From NCBI GenBank assembly GCA_963697565.1, contig CAVOOM010000009.1, positions 1 through 64,000 of the forward strand: a stretch of 64,000 nt of DNA, in the 5' to 3' direction. Shown here piece after piece: positions 20,790-30,128 of the stretch. The notes beneath the pieces were generated by a model that was not told where the DNA came from, made no database searches, and saw only the letters and a list, made by a program, of their open reading frames with translations. The stretch is from CAWFSE01 sp963697565. GTDB taxonomy: Bacteria > Actinomycetota > Actinomycetes > CAVWCF01. The position numbers were made by a program, and so were the translations under genes. Numbering within the stretch: position 1 is the stretch's first letter; each line of letters starts with the position of its first letter.

Positions 20790-22616
20790 ATGACTGTTGC
20801 CGGGATCGCCGGAGCGCCGACGACCAACGCCAAGCTGATCGCCTGGGTCGAAGAGGTCGCCGCCCTGACCAAGCCAGATCGCGTCGAGTGGTGCGACGGC
20901 TCGCAGGAGGAGTGGGACCGCCTCACCCAGCTGATGGTCGACGGCGGCACGTTCATCCGGCTCAACCCCGACCTGCGTCCCAACTCCTTCCTCGCGCGCA
21001 GCAACCCCAGCGACGTCGCGCGGGTCGAGGACCGCACGTACATCTGCGCCGACAAGTCCGAGGACGCCGGCCCGACCAACAACTGGCGCGCCCCGGCCGA
21101 GATGAAGGCCGAGCTGCGCACGCTCTTCGACGGCGCGATGCGCGGCCGCACGATGTACGTCATCCCGTTCTCGATGGGCCCGCTCGGCTCGCCGATCTCC
21201 CAGCTCGGCGTCGAGATCACCGACTCCCCGTACGTCGTGGTCAACATGCGGATCATGACCCGCATGGGCACGGCCGCCCTCAAGCTCATCGACGAGGCCG
21301 GCGACTTCGTGCCGGCGCTGCACACGGTCGGCTACCCGCTCGTCGACGCCGACGGCGCCTCGCGGCCCGACGTCGCCTGGCCGTGCAGCGACACCAAGTA
21401 CATCTGCCACTTCCCGGAGACGCGTGAGATCTGGTCGTACGGGTCCGGCTACGGCGGCAACGCGCTGCTGGGCAAGAAGTGCTTCGCGCTGCGCATCGCC
21501 AGCGTGATGGGCCGCGACCAGGGCTGGCTGGCCGAGCACATGCTGATCCTCAAGCTCACCGCCCCTGGCGGCGACGTGCGGCACCTGGCCGCGGCCTTCC
21601 CGTCGGCCTGCGGCAAGACCAACCTCGCGATGCTCGAGCCCACCGTCCCCGGCTGGAAGGTCGAGACGGTCGGCGACGACATCTGCTGGATGCGCTTCGG
21701 TGAAGACGGCCGGCTGCACGCGATCAACCCGGAGGCGGGCTTCTTCGGCGTCGCCCCCGGCACCGGCCTGAAGACCAACGCCAACGCGATCAGGACCCTC
21801 TGGGGCAACTGCATCTACACGAACGTCGCGCTGACCGACGATGGCGACGTGTGGTGGGAGGGCTTGACCGACGAGCCCCCCGCGCACCTGATCGACTGGA
21901 AGGGCAACGACTGGACCCCTGCCAGCGGCGAGCTGTCCAGCCACCCGAACAGCCGGTTCACCGCGCCCGCCTCGCAGTGCCCGTCGATCGCTGACAACTG
22001 GGAGGACCCGGCGGGCGTCGCCATCGACGCGATCTTCTTCGGCGGCCGCCGCGCCACCAACGTCCCCCTCGTCAACGAGTCGCTCAGCTGGGAGCACGGC
22101 GTCTTCATCGGGGCCACCGTGTCGTCGGAGCAGACAGCCGCGGCCGAGGGCACCGTGGGCGCGCTGCGCCGCGACCCCTTCGCGATGCTGCCCTTCTGCG
22201 GCTACAACATGGCCGACTACTGGGGCCACTGGCTGGAGATCGGCAAGGCCACGACCCCCGACAAGCTGCCGCGCGTCTTCCAGGTCAACTGGTTCCGCAA
22301 GGGCGCCGACGGCTCGTTCCTGTGGCCGGGCTTCGGCGAGAACAGCCGGGTGATCGAGTGGGCGATCCGCCGGGTCGAGGGCGAGGTCGACGCCGTCGAC
22401 ACCCCGATCGGCCGCGCGCCGGTGGCAGGAGACCTCAACCTCGAGGGCCTCGACATCGCCCCGTCGGTGGTCGAGGAGCTCTTCGCGGTCAACCCGAGCA
22501 CCTGGCTGGCCGAGGCCGACCTCACCGACGAGTACTTCGCGAAGTTCGGCGACCGGCTTCCGGCCGAGCTCGCCGAGCAGCTGGAGCAGCTGAAGATCCG
22601 GCTCAAGAACGCCTGA
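20790..22616 (+). CDS. pckG: Phosphoenolpyruvate carboxykinase (GTP)
   Basis: This enzyme converts oxaloacetate and GTP to PEP, CO2 and GDP, the entry step of gluconeogenesis. The 608-residue length fits the GTP-dependent family. Signatures include PYVVVNMRIMTRMG, the kinase P-loop FPSACGKTNLAM (residue ~270), VGDDICWMRFGEDGRL and INPEAGFFGVAPGT. The frame is unbroken over 1.8 kb. A CRP-like site lies upstream and a strong hairpin follows the stop. Confidence 0.97.
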   Translation: MTVAGIAGAPTTNAKLIAWVEEVAALTKPDRVEWCDGSQEEWDRLTQLMVDGGTFIRLNPDLRPNSFLARSNPSDVARVEDRTYICADKSEDAGPTNNWRAPAEMKAELRTLFDGAMRGRTMYVIPFSMGPLGSPISQLGVEITDSPYVVVNMRIMTRMGTAALKLIDEAGDFVPALHTVGYPLVDADGASRPDVAWPCSDTKYICHFPETREIWSYGSGYGGNALLGKKCFALRIASVMGRDQGWLAEHMLILKLTAPGGDVRHLAAAFPSACGKTNLAMLEPTVPGWKVETVGDDICWMRFGEDGRLHAINPEAGFFGVAPGTGLKTNANAIRTLWGNCIYTNVALTDDGDVWWEGLTDEPPAHLIDWKGNDWTPASGELSSHPNSRFTAPASQCPSIADNWEDPAGVAIDAIFFGGRRATNVPLVNESLSWEHGVFIGATVSSEQTAAAEGTVGALRRDPFAMLPFCGYNMADYWGHWLEIGKATTPDKLPRVFQVNWFRKGADGSFLWPGFGENSRVIEWAIRRVEGEVDAVDTPIGRAPVAGDLNLEGLDIAPSVVEELFAVNPSTWLAEADLTDEYFAKFGDRLPAELAEQLEQLKIRLKNA

Positions 22617-22631
22617 GCCGCACGCTAACGC

Positions 22632-22674
22632 CACGAGGCCGGGCCGCCCCTGCAGGGGGCGGCCCGGCCTCGTG
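22632..22674. terminator. Bidirectional terminator between pckG and the aquaporin
   Basis: A perfect 19-bp GC-rich stem (CACGAGGCCGGGCCGCCCC and its complement) has a 5-base loop. It sits 16 bases after the pckG stop and 16 before the convergent aquaporin stop. Confidence 0.85.
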
Positions 22675-22689
22675 ACGTCGGGCTCTCCG

Positions 22690-23443
22690 CTAGCTTCCGA
22701 CCGCGTTGAACAGCAGCGCGCCCGCGACGGCGCCCAGGAGCGGGCCCACGATCGGGACCCAGGCGTAGCCCCACTGCGCGCTGCCCTTCCCGCGGATCGG
22801 CAGCAGCGCGTAGATCAGGCGGGGGCCGAAGTCGCGGGCTGGGTTGACGGCGTAGCCGGTGGGGCCGCCGAGGGAGGCGCCGATCGCGATCACCGTGAAG
22901 GCGACGCCCGCGTACCCGAGGGCGGCGTTGCCAAAGACCGGGGCCGAGTCGCCCGTACCCGGCTGGAACGGCGTGCTCTCCAGCACCCAGTACACGAGCA
23001 CGAAGGCCCCGATGGCCTCGGTGAGCAGGTTCCAAGCCGGCGCGCGCACCGAGGCCGAGGTGAAGAACACCCCGCCCGTGCTGGCCGGGTCGTCGTGGGT
23101 GTCGAACTGCTTCTTGTACGTCAGGTACGCCAGCACGGCGCCGGCCATCGCCCCCAGCACCTGGGCCAGGAAGAACCACGGCACCTGGTTCCACGGCACG
23201 CTGCCGGTCATGGCCAGGGCGAGTGTGACCGCGGGGTTCAGCTGGGCGCCGGACCGCCACGCGACGCTGGCGCCCACGAAGACCGCGAACCCCCAGCCCA
23301 GCGAGATCAGCAGCCAGTCGCGCCCGTGGCCGAAGGACCGCGACAGCGTGGTGTTGGCGCCGACGCCGATGCCGAGGAGGAGCAAGCAGCGCCGTGCCGA
23401 TGAACTCGCTCACCAGGATGCCGGTGCCCGATAGGTCGCTCAT
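22690..23443 (-). CDS. Aquaporin / glycerol facilitator (one frame break)
   Basis: This MIP-family channel of ~250 residues and six helices has both pore motifs, LNPAVTLALA and NPARDFGPR. The Asp after the second NPAR is typical of glycerol-conducting members. It starts MSDLSGTGILVSEFIGTA, the conserved first helix. A break near 23385 separates this from LLLGIGVGANTT. A small membrane protein gene lies 39 bases upstream on the same strand. Confidence 0.9.
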
Positions 23444-23482
23444 GGCGCGACGGTAGGGCCTGGCGGAGCCGCCGCGCAGCCT

Positions 23483-23777
23483 TCAGCGCAGCTTGCGGAT
23501 CGCGCGTCGCACGTTGAAGAAGTAGATGACCAGGACGATGACGAGGGCCACCGTGAACAGCGAGCCCTCCCAGCCGACGAAGAGCCCGGCCTGGCGCAGC
23601 AGGCCGAGCAGGAACGGCGCCGACCACGACGGCGCCCAGGAAGACCAGCCACCAGCGCCGGGACAGCTTGCCGGTGATCTCGAAGTCCAGCTGATCGGTG
23701 CGGTAGACCTCGACGAAGCCGAAGAGCGCGGCGGCGATGATCGCGTAGGTGGCGAAGGCCGCGATGGCGGTGGTCAC
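23483..23777 (-). CDS. Small membrane protein of unknown function (one frame break)
   Basis: About 98 residues with roughly three hydrophobic segments: MTTAIAAFATYAIIAAALFG, WWLVFLGAVVVGAV, and after a break near 23620 FLLGLLRQAG and LFTVALVIVLVIYFFNV, ending in a basic RRAIRKLR tail. It resembles short actinobacterial DUF-type membrane proteins, but I cannot assign a family. It may be cotranscribed with the aquaporin gene. Confidence 0.6.
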
Positions 23778-23830
23778 GCGGCGACGCTATCGAGTCGGCC
23801 GCACGGGTCGGCTCATCGGGTACGGACGCG

Positions 23831-23868
23831 CCGCGGCCCCGCCCCCAGGTGGAGGGGCGGGGCCGCGG
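23831..23868. terminator. Terminator after argF
   Basis: A perfect 15-bp stem (CCGCGGCCCCGCCCC and its complement) with an 8-base loop sits 13 bases beyond the argF stop, downstream on the minus strand. No U-tract is present. Confidence 0.75.
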
Positions 23869-23880
23869 TCTGTCGAGCGG

Positions 23881-24888
23881 TCAGTCGCCGATGGTGGCGA
23901 CCATGATCGCCTTGATGGTGTGCAGCCGGTTCTCGGCCTGGCCGAAGGCGATGTTGGCCGGCGACTCGAAGACGTCGTTGGTGACCTCGAGGCCGTTGTC
24001 CATGCCGGTCTTGGCGGCGATGTCCTTGCCGACGACGGTGTTGGTGTCGTGGAAGGCCGGCAGGCAGTGCATGAAGCGCACGTTGGGCTTGCCGGTCTTC
24101 TTCAGCGCCTCGGTGTTGACCTGGTACGGCTTGAGCAGCGCGATCCGCTCGTCCCAGACCTCCTTGGGCTCGCCCATCGAGACCCACACGTCGGTGTGCA
24201 CGAAGTCGGCGCCCTCAAGAGCCTCGTCGGCGTTCTCGGTGAGGGTGACGCGGGCGCCGGACAGCGCGGCCTGCTCGTGCGCCGCCGCCTGGACCTCCTC
24301 GCTCGGCCACAGGTGCTTGGGGCTGGCGATGCGCACGTCGGCGCCCATGATCGCGCCCATGATGAGCAGCGAGTTGCCCATGTTGGAGCGGGCGTCGCCG
24401 AGGTACGCGTAGGTGATCTCCTCGATCGGCTTGCCGCGGCCGTGCTCGATCATGGTGAGGAAGTCGGCGAGCATCTGGGTGGGGTGCCACTCGTCGGTGA
24501 GGCCGTTCCAGACCGGCACGCCGGCGTACTCGGCGAGCTCCTCGACCAGCGCATGGGCGCTGCCGCGGAACTCGATCCCGTCGTAGAAGCCGGAGAGCAC
24601 GCGCGCGGTGTCGGCCGTCGACTCCTTGTGGCCCATCTGGGAGGAGTTCGGGTCGAGGTAGGTCACGTGCGCGCCCTGGTCGAAGGCCCCGACCTCGAAG
24701 GCGCACCGGGTGCGGGTCGAGGTCTTCTCGAAGATCAGGGCGACGTTCTTGCCCTTCATCCGCTGGACCTCGGTGCCGGAGTACTTGGCGCGCTTGAGGT
24801 CTCGGGAGAGGTCGAGCAGGAAGGCGAGCTCCTTCTTGGTGAAGTCGAGCTCCTTGAGGAAGTCGCGGTGGCGCAGGTTCACGGGCAC
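23881..24888 (-). CDS. argF: Ornithine carbamoyltransferase, probably catabolic
   Basis: The enzyme interconverts ornithine plus carbamoyl phosphate and citrulline. The 335-residue protein carries the carbamoyl-phosphate motif FEKTSTRTRCAFEV (residue ~56), HPTQMLADF (~135), ornithine-site VWVSMGE and FMHCLPAFHD (~272). It lies downstream of arginine deiminase on the same strand with no arginine-biosynthesis genes near, so it likely splits citrulline in the deiminase pathway (arcB role). Length and the MGHKEST segment also resemble arcB-type enzymes. No frame break. Confidence 0.95.
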   Translation of the reverse strand: MPVNLRHRDFLKELDFTKKELAFLLDLSRDLKRAKYSGTEVQRMKGKNVALIFEKTSTRTRCAFEVGAFDQGAHVTYLDPNSSQMGHKESTADTARVLSGFYDGIEFRGSAHALVEELAEYAGVPVWNGLTDEWHPTQMLADFLTMIEHGRGKPIEEITYAYLGDARSNMGNSLLIMGAIMGADVRIASPKHLWPSEEVQAAAHEQAALSGARVTLTENADEALEGADFVHTDVWVSMGEPKEVWDERIALLKPYQVNTEALKKTGKPNVRFMHCLPAFHDTNTVVGKDIAAKTGMDNGLEVTNDVFESPANIAFGQAENRLHTIKAIMVATIGD

Positions 24889-24938
24889 GGGGATGGCTCC
24901 TGTCGTCGGTGGGGGGAACGGGGGAGGGCGGCCTGGCG

Positions 24939-24976
24939 CCCCTGGGCCGGCGGGCGGCGGCCCGCCGGCCCAGGGG
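24939..24976 (-). terminator. Intercistronic hairpin between arcA and argF
   Basis: A perfect 16-bp stem (CCCCTGGGCCGGCGGG and its complement) with a 6-base loop begins 5 bases after the arcA stop. Lying between two genes of one likely operon, it could attenuate argF or stabilise arcA message. Confidence 0.7.
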
Positions 24977-24981
24977 TCGGA

Positions 24982-26208
24982 TCAGGCCGGTCCGCGCTCG
25001 ATGGGGCAGCTCATGCAGCGGGGGCCGCCGCGGCCGCGTCCGAGCTCGGAGCCGACGATCGAGACGATCTCGATGCCGTTCTTGCGCAGGAACGTGTTGG
25101 TGGTCGTGTTGCGCTCGTAGCCGAAGATGACTCCGGGCGCGACGGCGAGGAAGTTGTTGCCGTCGTCCCACTGCTCGCGAGCCGCGCCCATCTCGTCGAT
25201 CGGGGTCTTGAGCGGGTGCATCTTCTCGACGCCGACGGCGTCGGCCAGCACCGGCCACAGGTCGCCGTTCTCGACGATGTCGTAGGCCCCGGAGTCGTCG
25301 GCCTTGGTGAGCGTGTAGGTCTTCAGGTGCTCCGGGAGGTACGGGTAGACCGAGAACTTGTCCTTGTCGATCATCGTCATGGCGGTGTCGAGGTGCATGA
25401 AGGCGCGGGTCTTCGGCAGCTCGACCACGATGATCTTGTTGACCAGGCCGCGCGGGTCGGAGAAGTACGCCCGCGCCAGCATGCCGATGCCCTGCGGGGT
25501 CGTCCGCTCGCCCATGCCGATCATCACGGCGCCGTTGCCGACGACCAGGATGTCGCCGCCCTCGACGGTGGCCGGCTCGTGCGGCACGTCGTCGTTGCCG
25601 TAGTAGAAGTGCAGGCCCTCGTCCTTGAACTTCGGGTGGAAGTTCCAGATCGCCCGGCTGTGCACCGTCTCGCGCTTGCGCGCGGGCTTCATCATCGGGT
25701 TGACCGAAAGGCCCTGGTAGACGAAGGCGGTGTTGTCGCGCTGGAACAGGTGGTTCGGCAGCGGCGTGAGGATGAAGTCGCCGTCGTCGAGGTACTCCCA
25801 CAGCAGGCTCTTGGCCTTGGGCAGCTGCAGGTCGCGCTTGAGGATGCCGCCGATGAAGTACTCGGCCATCGTGCGTCCGTCGACGCTGTCGGCGAGGTCG
25901 TGCAGCGGCCCGACCAGCTGCGGGCCGACGGTGTGCTCGTTGGCCACCAGGTTCAGGACGAACTCCTTGGCCTCGGGGATCTCCAGGACCTCGCCGAGCA
26001 GCTCGTGGAAGTAGTGCACGGTGACGCCCTTGTCGCGCAGCTTCTGCGCGAACGCGTCGTGCTCCTCTCGGGCGCGGGCGGCCCACATCACGTCGTCGAA
26101 GAGCAGGTCCTCGACGTTCTGCGGGGTCAGACGCGACAGCTCGAGGCCCGGTCGGTGGATCACGACCTGCTTGAGGACGCCCACCTCCGAATCGACGTGC
26201 AGTGTCAT
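24982..26208 (-). CDS. arcA: Arginine deiminase
   Basis: The enzyme hydrolyses arginine to citrulline and ammonia, the first step of the deiminase pathway. The 408-residue protein shows LPNHLFQRDN, the substrate-binding EGGDILV (residue ~216), the catalytic HLDTAMTM (~270) and the nucleophilic Cys in GGPRCMSCP (~397). The frame is unbroken. argF follows after 93 bases, and a YfcC-type transporter diverges upstream. Start ATG at 26208 gives MTLHVDSEVG. Confidence 0.97.
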   Translation of the reverse strand: MTLHVDSEVGVLKQVVIHRPGLELSRLTPQNVEDLLFDDVMWAARAREEHDAFAQKLRDKGVTVHYFHELLGEVLEIPEAKEFVLNLVANEHTVGPQLVGPLHDLADSVDGRTMAEYFIGGILKRDLQLPKAKSLLWEYLDDGDFILTPLPNHLFQRDNTAFVYQGLSVNPMMKPARKRETVHSRAIWNFHPKFKDEGLHFYYGNDDVPHEPATVEGGDILVVGNGAVMIGMGERTTPQGIGMLARAYFSDPRGLVNKIIVVELPKTRAFMHLDTAMTMIDKDKFSVYPYLPEHLKTYTLTKADDSGAYDIVENGDLWPVLADAVGVEKMHPLKTPIDEMGAAREQWDDGNNFLAVAPGVIFGYERNTTTNTFLRKNGIEIVSIVGSELGRGRGGPRCMSCPIERGPA

Positions 26209-26538
26209 GACGTGATCTGTCCTCTCGTCGGAGGGGCGCGCGGTCCGTCCGGAGCGCGTCTCAGTGGCTGCTTCCGATCTTGGCCCTCTGCGCTTCGGGT
26301 CGCCACCCGATCACCGGGATTTCCGGCATCGCGTCGGCCGGCGTTTCCCCGGGGGGGACGAAGGTCCGCCCCGGCCCGGCCCTGCGGCCCTGACCGGACG
26401 ACGCCCTGTGCGCGAGGCTGGACGGTGAATTCGGTGCGCTCCGCGCCAACGGCGGCAAAACGCCCACCCTGGCGCGGGGCGTGCGACAGAATCTGATCAT
26501 CGCGGGCGGCTGGTCCGCCCCTCGGCGCTGAGAGAGGC
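26209..26538. promoter_or_regulatory. Divergent control region between arcA and the transporter gene
   Basis: This 330-bp non-coding stretch must hold promoters for both directions. I found no clear -35/-10 pair, ArgR box or long inverted repeat. A purine-rich ribosome site (gagagagg) precedes the transporter ATG. Confidence 0.5.
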
Positions 26539-28177
26539 ATGAACATGGCCGACGCCGCCACCCAGGCTCAGGTGGAGCCGCAGAAGAAGAAGGGCTTCAA
26601 GTTCCCCTCCGCGTTCACGGTGCTGTTCTTCGTGCTGTTGATCGTGTGGGGCTTGACCTTCGTCATCAAGCCCGGCGGGTACACGTACGTCTCGTGCGAC
26701 GGGGACGACGCCAAGCCGATCCCGGGCAGCTACCAGTCCTTCGAGGTCGACCTCACGTTCAAGGATCGGCTGTACGACCTGTACCTCTCGCCGGTCAACG
26801 GCCTGTACGGGATCCGCGAGGTCCCCACGGCGGTTGAGGAGGCCCCCTCGGCGGAGACCGAGAAGGCCGCCCAAGAGGCCTGCGGCGAGGGCGTCGAGGC
26901 GCAGATCGTCACGGCCCCCGGCAACACCGGGCCGTACAACGAGGGCGCGCTGGTCGGCGCCGTGCAGGTCTTCTTCTTCGTGCTGGCCATCGGCGCCTTC
27001 ATCACGGTGACCATGCGCACGGGAGCGCTGGACGCGGGCATCGCCCGGGTCACCCACCGCTTCCGCACCCGCGGGTTGCTGCTGGTCACCATCTTGATGG
27101 TGATCTTCTCGATTGGCGGTACCACGTACGGCATGGCCGAGGAGACCCTCGGCTTCTACGCCTTGCTCGTGCCCGTCATGGTCGGGATCGGCTTCGACCG
27201 CATGGTCGGCGCCGTCACCATCTTGGTCGGCGCGGGGGTCGGCACCCTGGCCTCCACGGTCAACCCGTTCGCGACCGGCGTGGCCTCGGACTCCGCAGGT
27301 ATCCCGCTCGGTGACGGCATCGTGCTGCGGTTCATCATGTACCTCGTCCTCACTGCGGTGGCGATCCTGTACGTGCTGCGCTACGCCCGCAAGGTCAAGG
27401 CCGACCCGGCCAAGACGCTCTCGCCCGCGCAGCCGGGCGACCAGGACCTGGGGCTGGAGGCCGACGCCGTGCCGCCGGAGATGACCGGCCGGCAGAAGAC
27501 CGTGATGTGGGTCTTCGCCTTCACGTTCATCCTGATGATCTTCTCGGTGATCCCGTGGGGCGACTTCGCCAACGGCGAGAGCGACCTGCTCAACACGATC
27601 ACCTGGTACTGGTACTTCCCCGAGCTGGCCTCGCTGTTCTTGGTCGCCTCGATCGTGGTCGGCCTCATCGGCGGCCTCGGCGAGGAGGGCATGGTCGGCG
27701 GGATCGTCGGCGGCATGGGCGACTTCATGGGCGCGGCGTTCATCATCGCCCTGGCCCGCGGCGTCACCGTCGTGATGAACAACGCGAGCATCACCGACAC
27801 GGTGCTGAACTCGCTGGAGTCGGTGGTGAGCGGCCTGTCCAGCGCGGTCTTCGGGATCATGATGTTCATCGTCAATATCCCGCTGGCGTTCCTGGTGCCG
27901 TCCAGCTCCGGCCACGCCGTGCTGGCGATGCCGATCATGGCCCCGCTGGCGGACTTCGCCGACGTCAACCGCTCGATCGTGGTGACGGCCTACCAGTCCG
28001 CGAGCGGCTGGGTGAACCTCTTCACCCCGACGTCCGCGATCGTCATGGGTGGCCTCACGCTGGCGAAGGTCGGCTACGACCGCTACATCCGGTTCGTGGC
28101 GCCGCTGCTGGCGATCCTGTTCGTGCTGATCTGCGTGTTCGTCGGTCTCGGCGCCCTCGGGGTGCCTGCGCGGCTGA
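26539..28177 (+). CDS. YfcC-family permease, probable arginine/ornithine exchanger
   Basis: This multi-span membrane protein of about 545 residues starts with a Lys-rich cytoplasmic leader, then about 12 helices. YfcC features include GGTTYGMAEETLGFYALLVP, AGVGTLASTVNPFATGVASD, IPWGDFANGE and VPSSSGHAVLAMPIMAPLAD. Family members next to arcA genes serve as basic amino-acid exchangers. The gene therefore probably supplies arginine and exports ornithine. A break near 28160 hides the true stop at 28175-28177; without the correction the frame runs on for over 100 unrelated residues. Confidence 0.85.
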
Positions 28178-28195
28178 CGGCAGGTTCGCCCGTCT

Positions 28196-28234
28196 CGAAG
28201 GGGGCGCCTCCGCACTGGCGGGGGCGCCCCTTCG
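28196..28234. terminator. Terminator between the permease and the GATase gene
   Basis: A 12-bp GC-rich stem (CGAAGGGGGCGCC against GGCGCCCCTTCG, one bulged G) lies between the convergent genes. Confidence 0.7.
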
Positions 28235-28267
28235 GCGTGGCTCGGGGTTGTCGCCGGCGGGGCGCAG

Positions 28268-28964
28268 TCAGCGGTCGAACGCGCCGTCAAGGAAGGCGTC
28301 GACGAGTCGGTGCGCGCGCGCCCGCGCCTCGGGCGCCTGCCGCCCGGTCTCGGCCAGCAGCGCGTCGGCGTCGATGCCGCGCTCGTCCAGCTCGGCTCGG
28401 CCCGTCTCAATCCACTGGCCCACCATCTCGGGGGTGGCCTCGGGGTGGAACTGCAGGCCGAGCGAGCCGCGGATCGAGAAGGCCTGGATGGCCGCCGGGG
28501 TACGCGCGAGCACCCGCGCCCCGGAGGGCGGCGTGAGGCGGTCGACGTGCCACTGCAGGTACGGCCCGGGCTCGATCGGCCCGCTGGCGCCCGAGGTGTG
28601 CGCGGCGCCGGCGAGCTGCAGCTCGTGCCAGCCGAACTCGGGCTCGGGGGAGGGCTCGACCGATCCGCCGAGCGCGTGGGCGAGCAGCTGGCCGCCGTAG
28701 CAGAGGCCGAGCACAGGGACGCCGCCGTCGACGGCCGCGCGCATGTAGCGGGCCTCGTGGCGGACCTCGATCATGCACCCGTTCGGAGTAGACCGACCAG
28801 TCCGAGCCGAGCGACACCACGACATCGTGGGCCCCGGGGACGGGGAAGTGGTCGGAGAGGTCGTCGCGCCAGGTGCGGTCGATCGTGGCGCCGCGCTCCT
28901 CGAGGCGCTCGCCGACGAAGCCCAGGTCCGGATCGTTGCGGTTGGCCACCACGAGTACGCGCAT
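28268..28964 (-). CDS. Class I glutamine amidotransferase-like protein (one frame break)
   Basis: About 230 residues starting MRVLVVANRNDPDLGF. The nucleophile elbow is VPVLGLCYGGQLLAHALGG and the His-Glu pair lies in LGLQFHPEATPEM. The preceding PEFGWHELQL stretch is typical of stand-alone GATase1 proteins (GMP-synthase-like fold). A break near 28793 lies between GSDWSVYS and the region before EVRHEARYM. It probably releases ammonia from glutamine or hydrolyses a gamma-glutamyl compound; the partner is unknown. Confidence 0.85.
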
Positions 28965-29020
28965 GGCGGCCATCGTGCCGCACGCCTGGCGTGGGCGCGG
29001 AATCCGCCGTGCGGTGGGGC

Positions 29021-29402
29021 CTACGCGTCGGCGCCCTGCTGGCGCGGAGCGCTCGGCGATGGTGGCGCGGACCTGGTCCATGTCGACGTCGGCGACGGCC
29101 TGGATCAGCGCCGTGAGGCCCTGCTCGGGCAGCGCGCCGGCCTGGGAGTGCAGCACGACACCGTCGCGGATCGCCACCAGGGTGGGGATGGAGGTGATGC
29201 CGAAGGCCGCGGCCAGGCCCTGCTCGGCCTCGGTGTCGACCTTGGCGAAGACCGCGTCGGGGTGGGCCTCGGAGACCTTCTCGTACACCGGGGCGAACAT
29301 CCGGCACGGTCCGCACCACGCGGCCCAGAAGTCGACGAAGACGGTGCTGTTGCCCTGCACGGTCTCGCCGAAGGTCTGCTCGGTCAGGTTGACGGTGGCC
29401 AC
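29021..29402 (-). CDS. trxA: Thioredoxin (C-terminal frame break)
   Basis: This cytoplasmic disulfide reductase carries the active site FWAAWCGPCRMFAP (Cys ~31 and 34) and the cis-Pro loop ITSIPTLVAIRDG. After AERSA one base seems lost; in the corrected frame it ends RQQGADA with TAG at 29021-29023, for ~125 residues. The GATase gene follows on the same strand. An 18-bp palindrome lies 59 bases upstream. Confidence 0.93.
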
Positions 29403-29460
29403 GAGGGACTCCTTGCGGTCGCGGGGGATGAGGTGGTCGGGTGCGTGCGTCGATCACAAC

Positions 29461-29478
29461 GATACCCCAGGGGGTATC
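29461..29478. promoter_or_regulatory. Perfect 18-bp palindrome, CsoR/CstR-like operator
   Basis: GATACCCCAGGGGGTATC is self-complementary and contains TACCC-N4-GGGTA, the pattern of CsoR-family repressor sites. It sits between divergent trxA and the YqgE gene. Confidence 0.55.
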
Positions 29479-29521
29479 TATTCCCCACCTGCGGCGGCCC
29501 GATGCGGTCCATCATGGGGGT

Positions 29522-30085
29522 GTGGCCGATCTCGCGCCCGGCGCCTTGACCGGGAGGCTGCTCGTCGCCAGCCCGCTGCTGGACGAGGAGACCTTCCGGC
29601 GGTCCGTGGTGCTCGTGCTGGACCACGACGGAGACGGCGCCCTGGGCGTGATCCTCAACCGGCCGAGCCGGATGCCGGTCGCCGAGGTCCTGCCGGACTG
29701 GCATGACGTGACGACCGAGCCGTGCGTGCTCTACCGCGGCGGCCCGGTGGGCCCCGACTCGGCGGTGGCGGTGGCGCGGATGCGCTCGGGCCCGGTGGCC
29801 GGGCTGCGGCCGGTGCACGGGTCCTTCGCCGTCGTCGACCTCGACGGCTCGCCCGAGCAGACCGCCGCCGCGACCACCGGGTTGCGGGTGTACGCGGGAT
29901 ACGCCGGGTGGTCGACGGGGCAGCTCGAGGACGAGATCGTCGGGGGCTCCTGGTTTGTGGTGGAGGCCGACCCGGCCGACCCGTTCACCGACCACCCGGA
30001 CCGGCTGTGGCGCTCGGTGCTGCGCCGCCAGGGCGGCGAGCTGGCGTTCCTGCACACGTACCCCGACGACCCGCACGACAACTGA
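29522..30085 (+). CDS. YqgE/AlgH family protein (DUF179)
   Basis: This 187-residue protein begins at GTG (MADLAPGALTGRLLVASP). Family marks are FRRSVVLVLDHDGDGALGVI, NRPS, YRGGPVGPDS and YAGYAGWSTGQLEDEI, with WF and PDRLWRSVLRR near the end. The biochemical role of the family is not established. Start 29522 is preferred because the family begins with this short leader. It is divergent from trxA. Confidence 0.9.
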   Translation: MADLAPGALTGRLLVASPLLDEETFRRSVVLVLDHDGDGALGVILNRPSRMPVAEVLPDWHDVTTEPCVLYRGGPVGPDSAVAVARMRSGPVAGLRPVHGSFAVVDLDGSPEQTAAATTGLRVYAGYAGWSTGQLEDEIVGGSWFVVEADPADPFTDHPDRLWRSVLRRQGGELAFLHTYPDDPHDN

Positions 30086-30128
30086 CGCGCTCAGCCGCCC
30101 GACCGCGGGCGCGCCTACCATGGGCCGC

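Noticed and set aside
23749..26496. A 915-codon open frame on the plus strand over arcA and argF
   Set aside because: It is antisense to two intact enzymes, with low-complexity Val/Gly/Asp/Leu composition and no domain signature.
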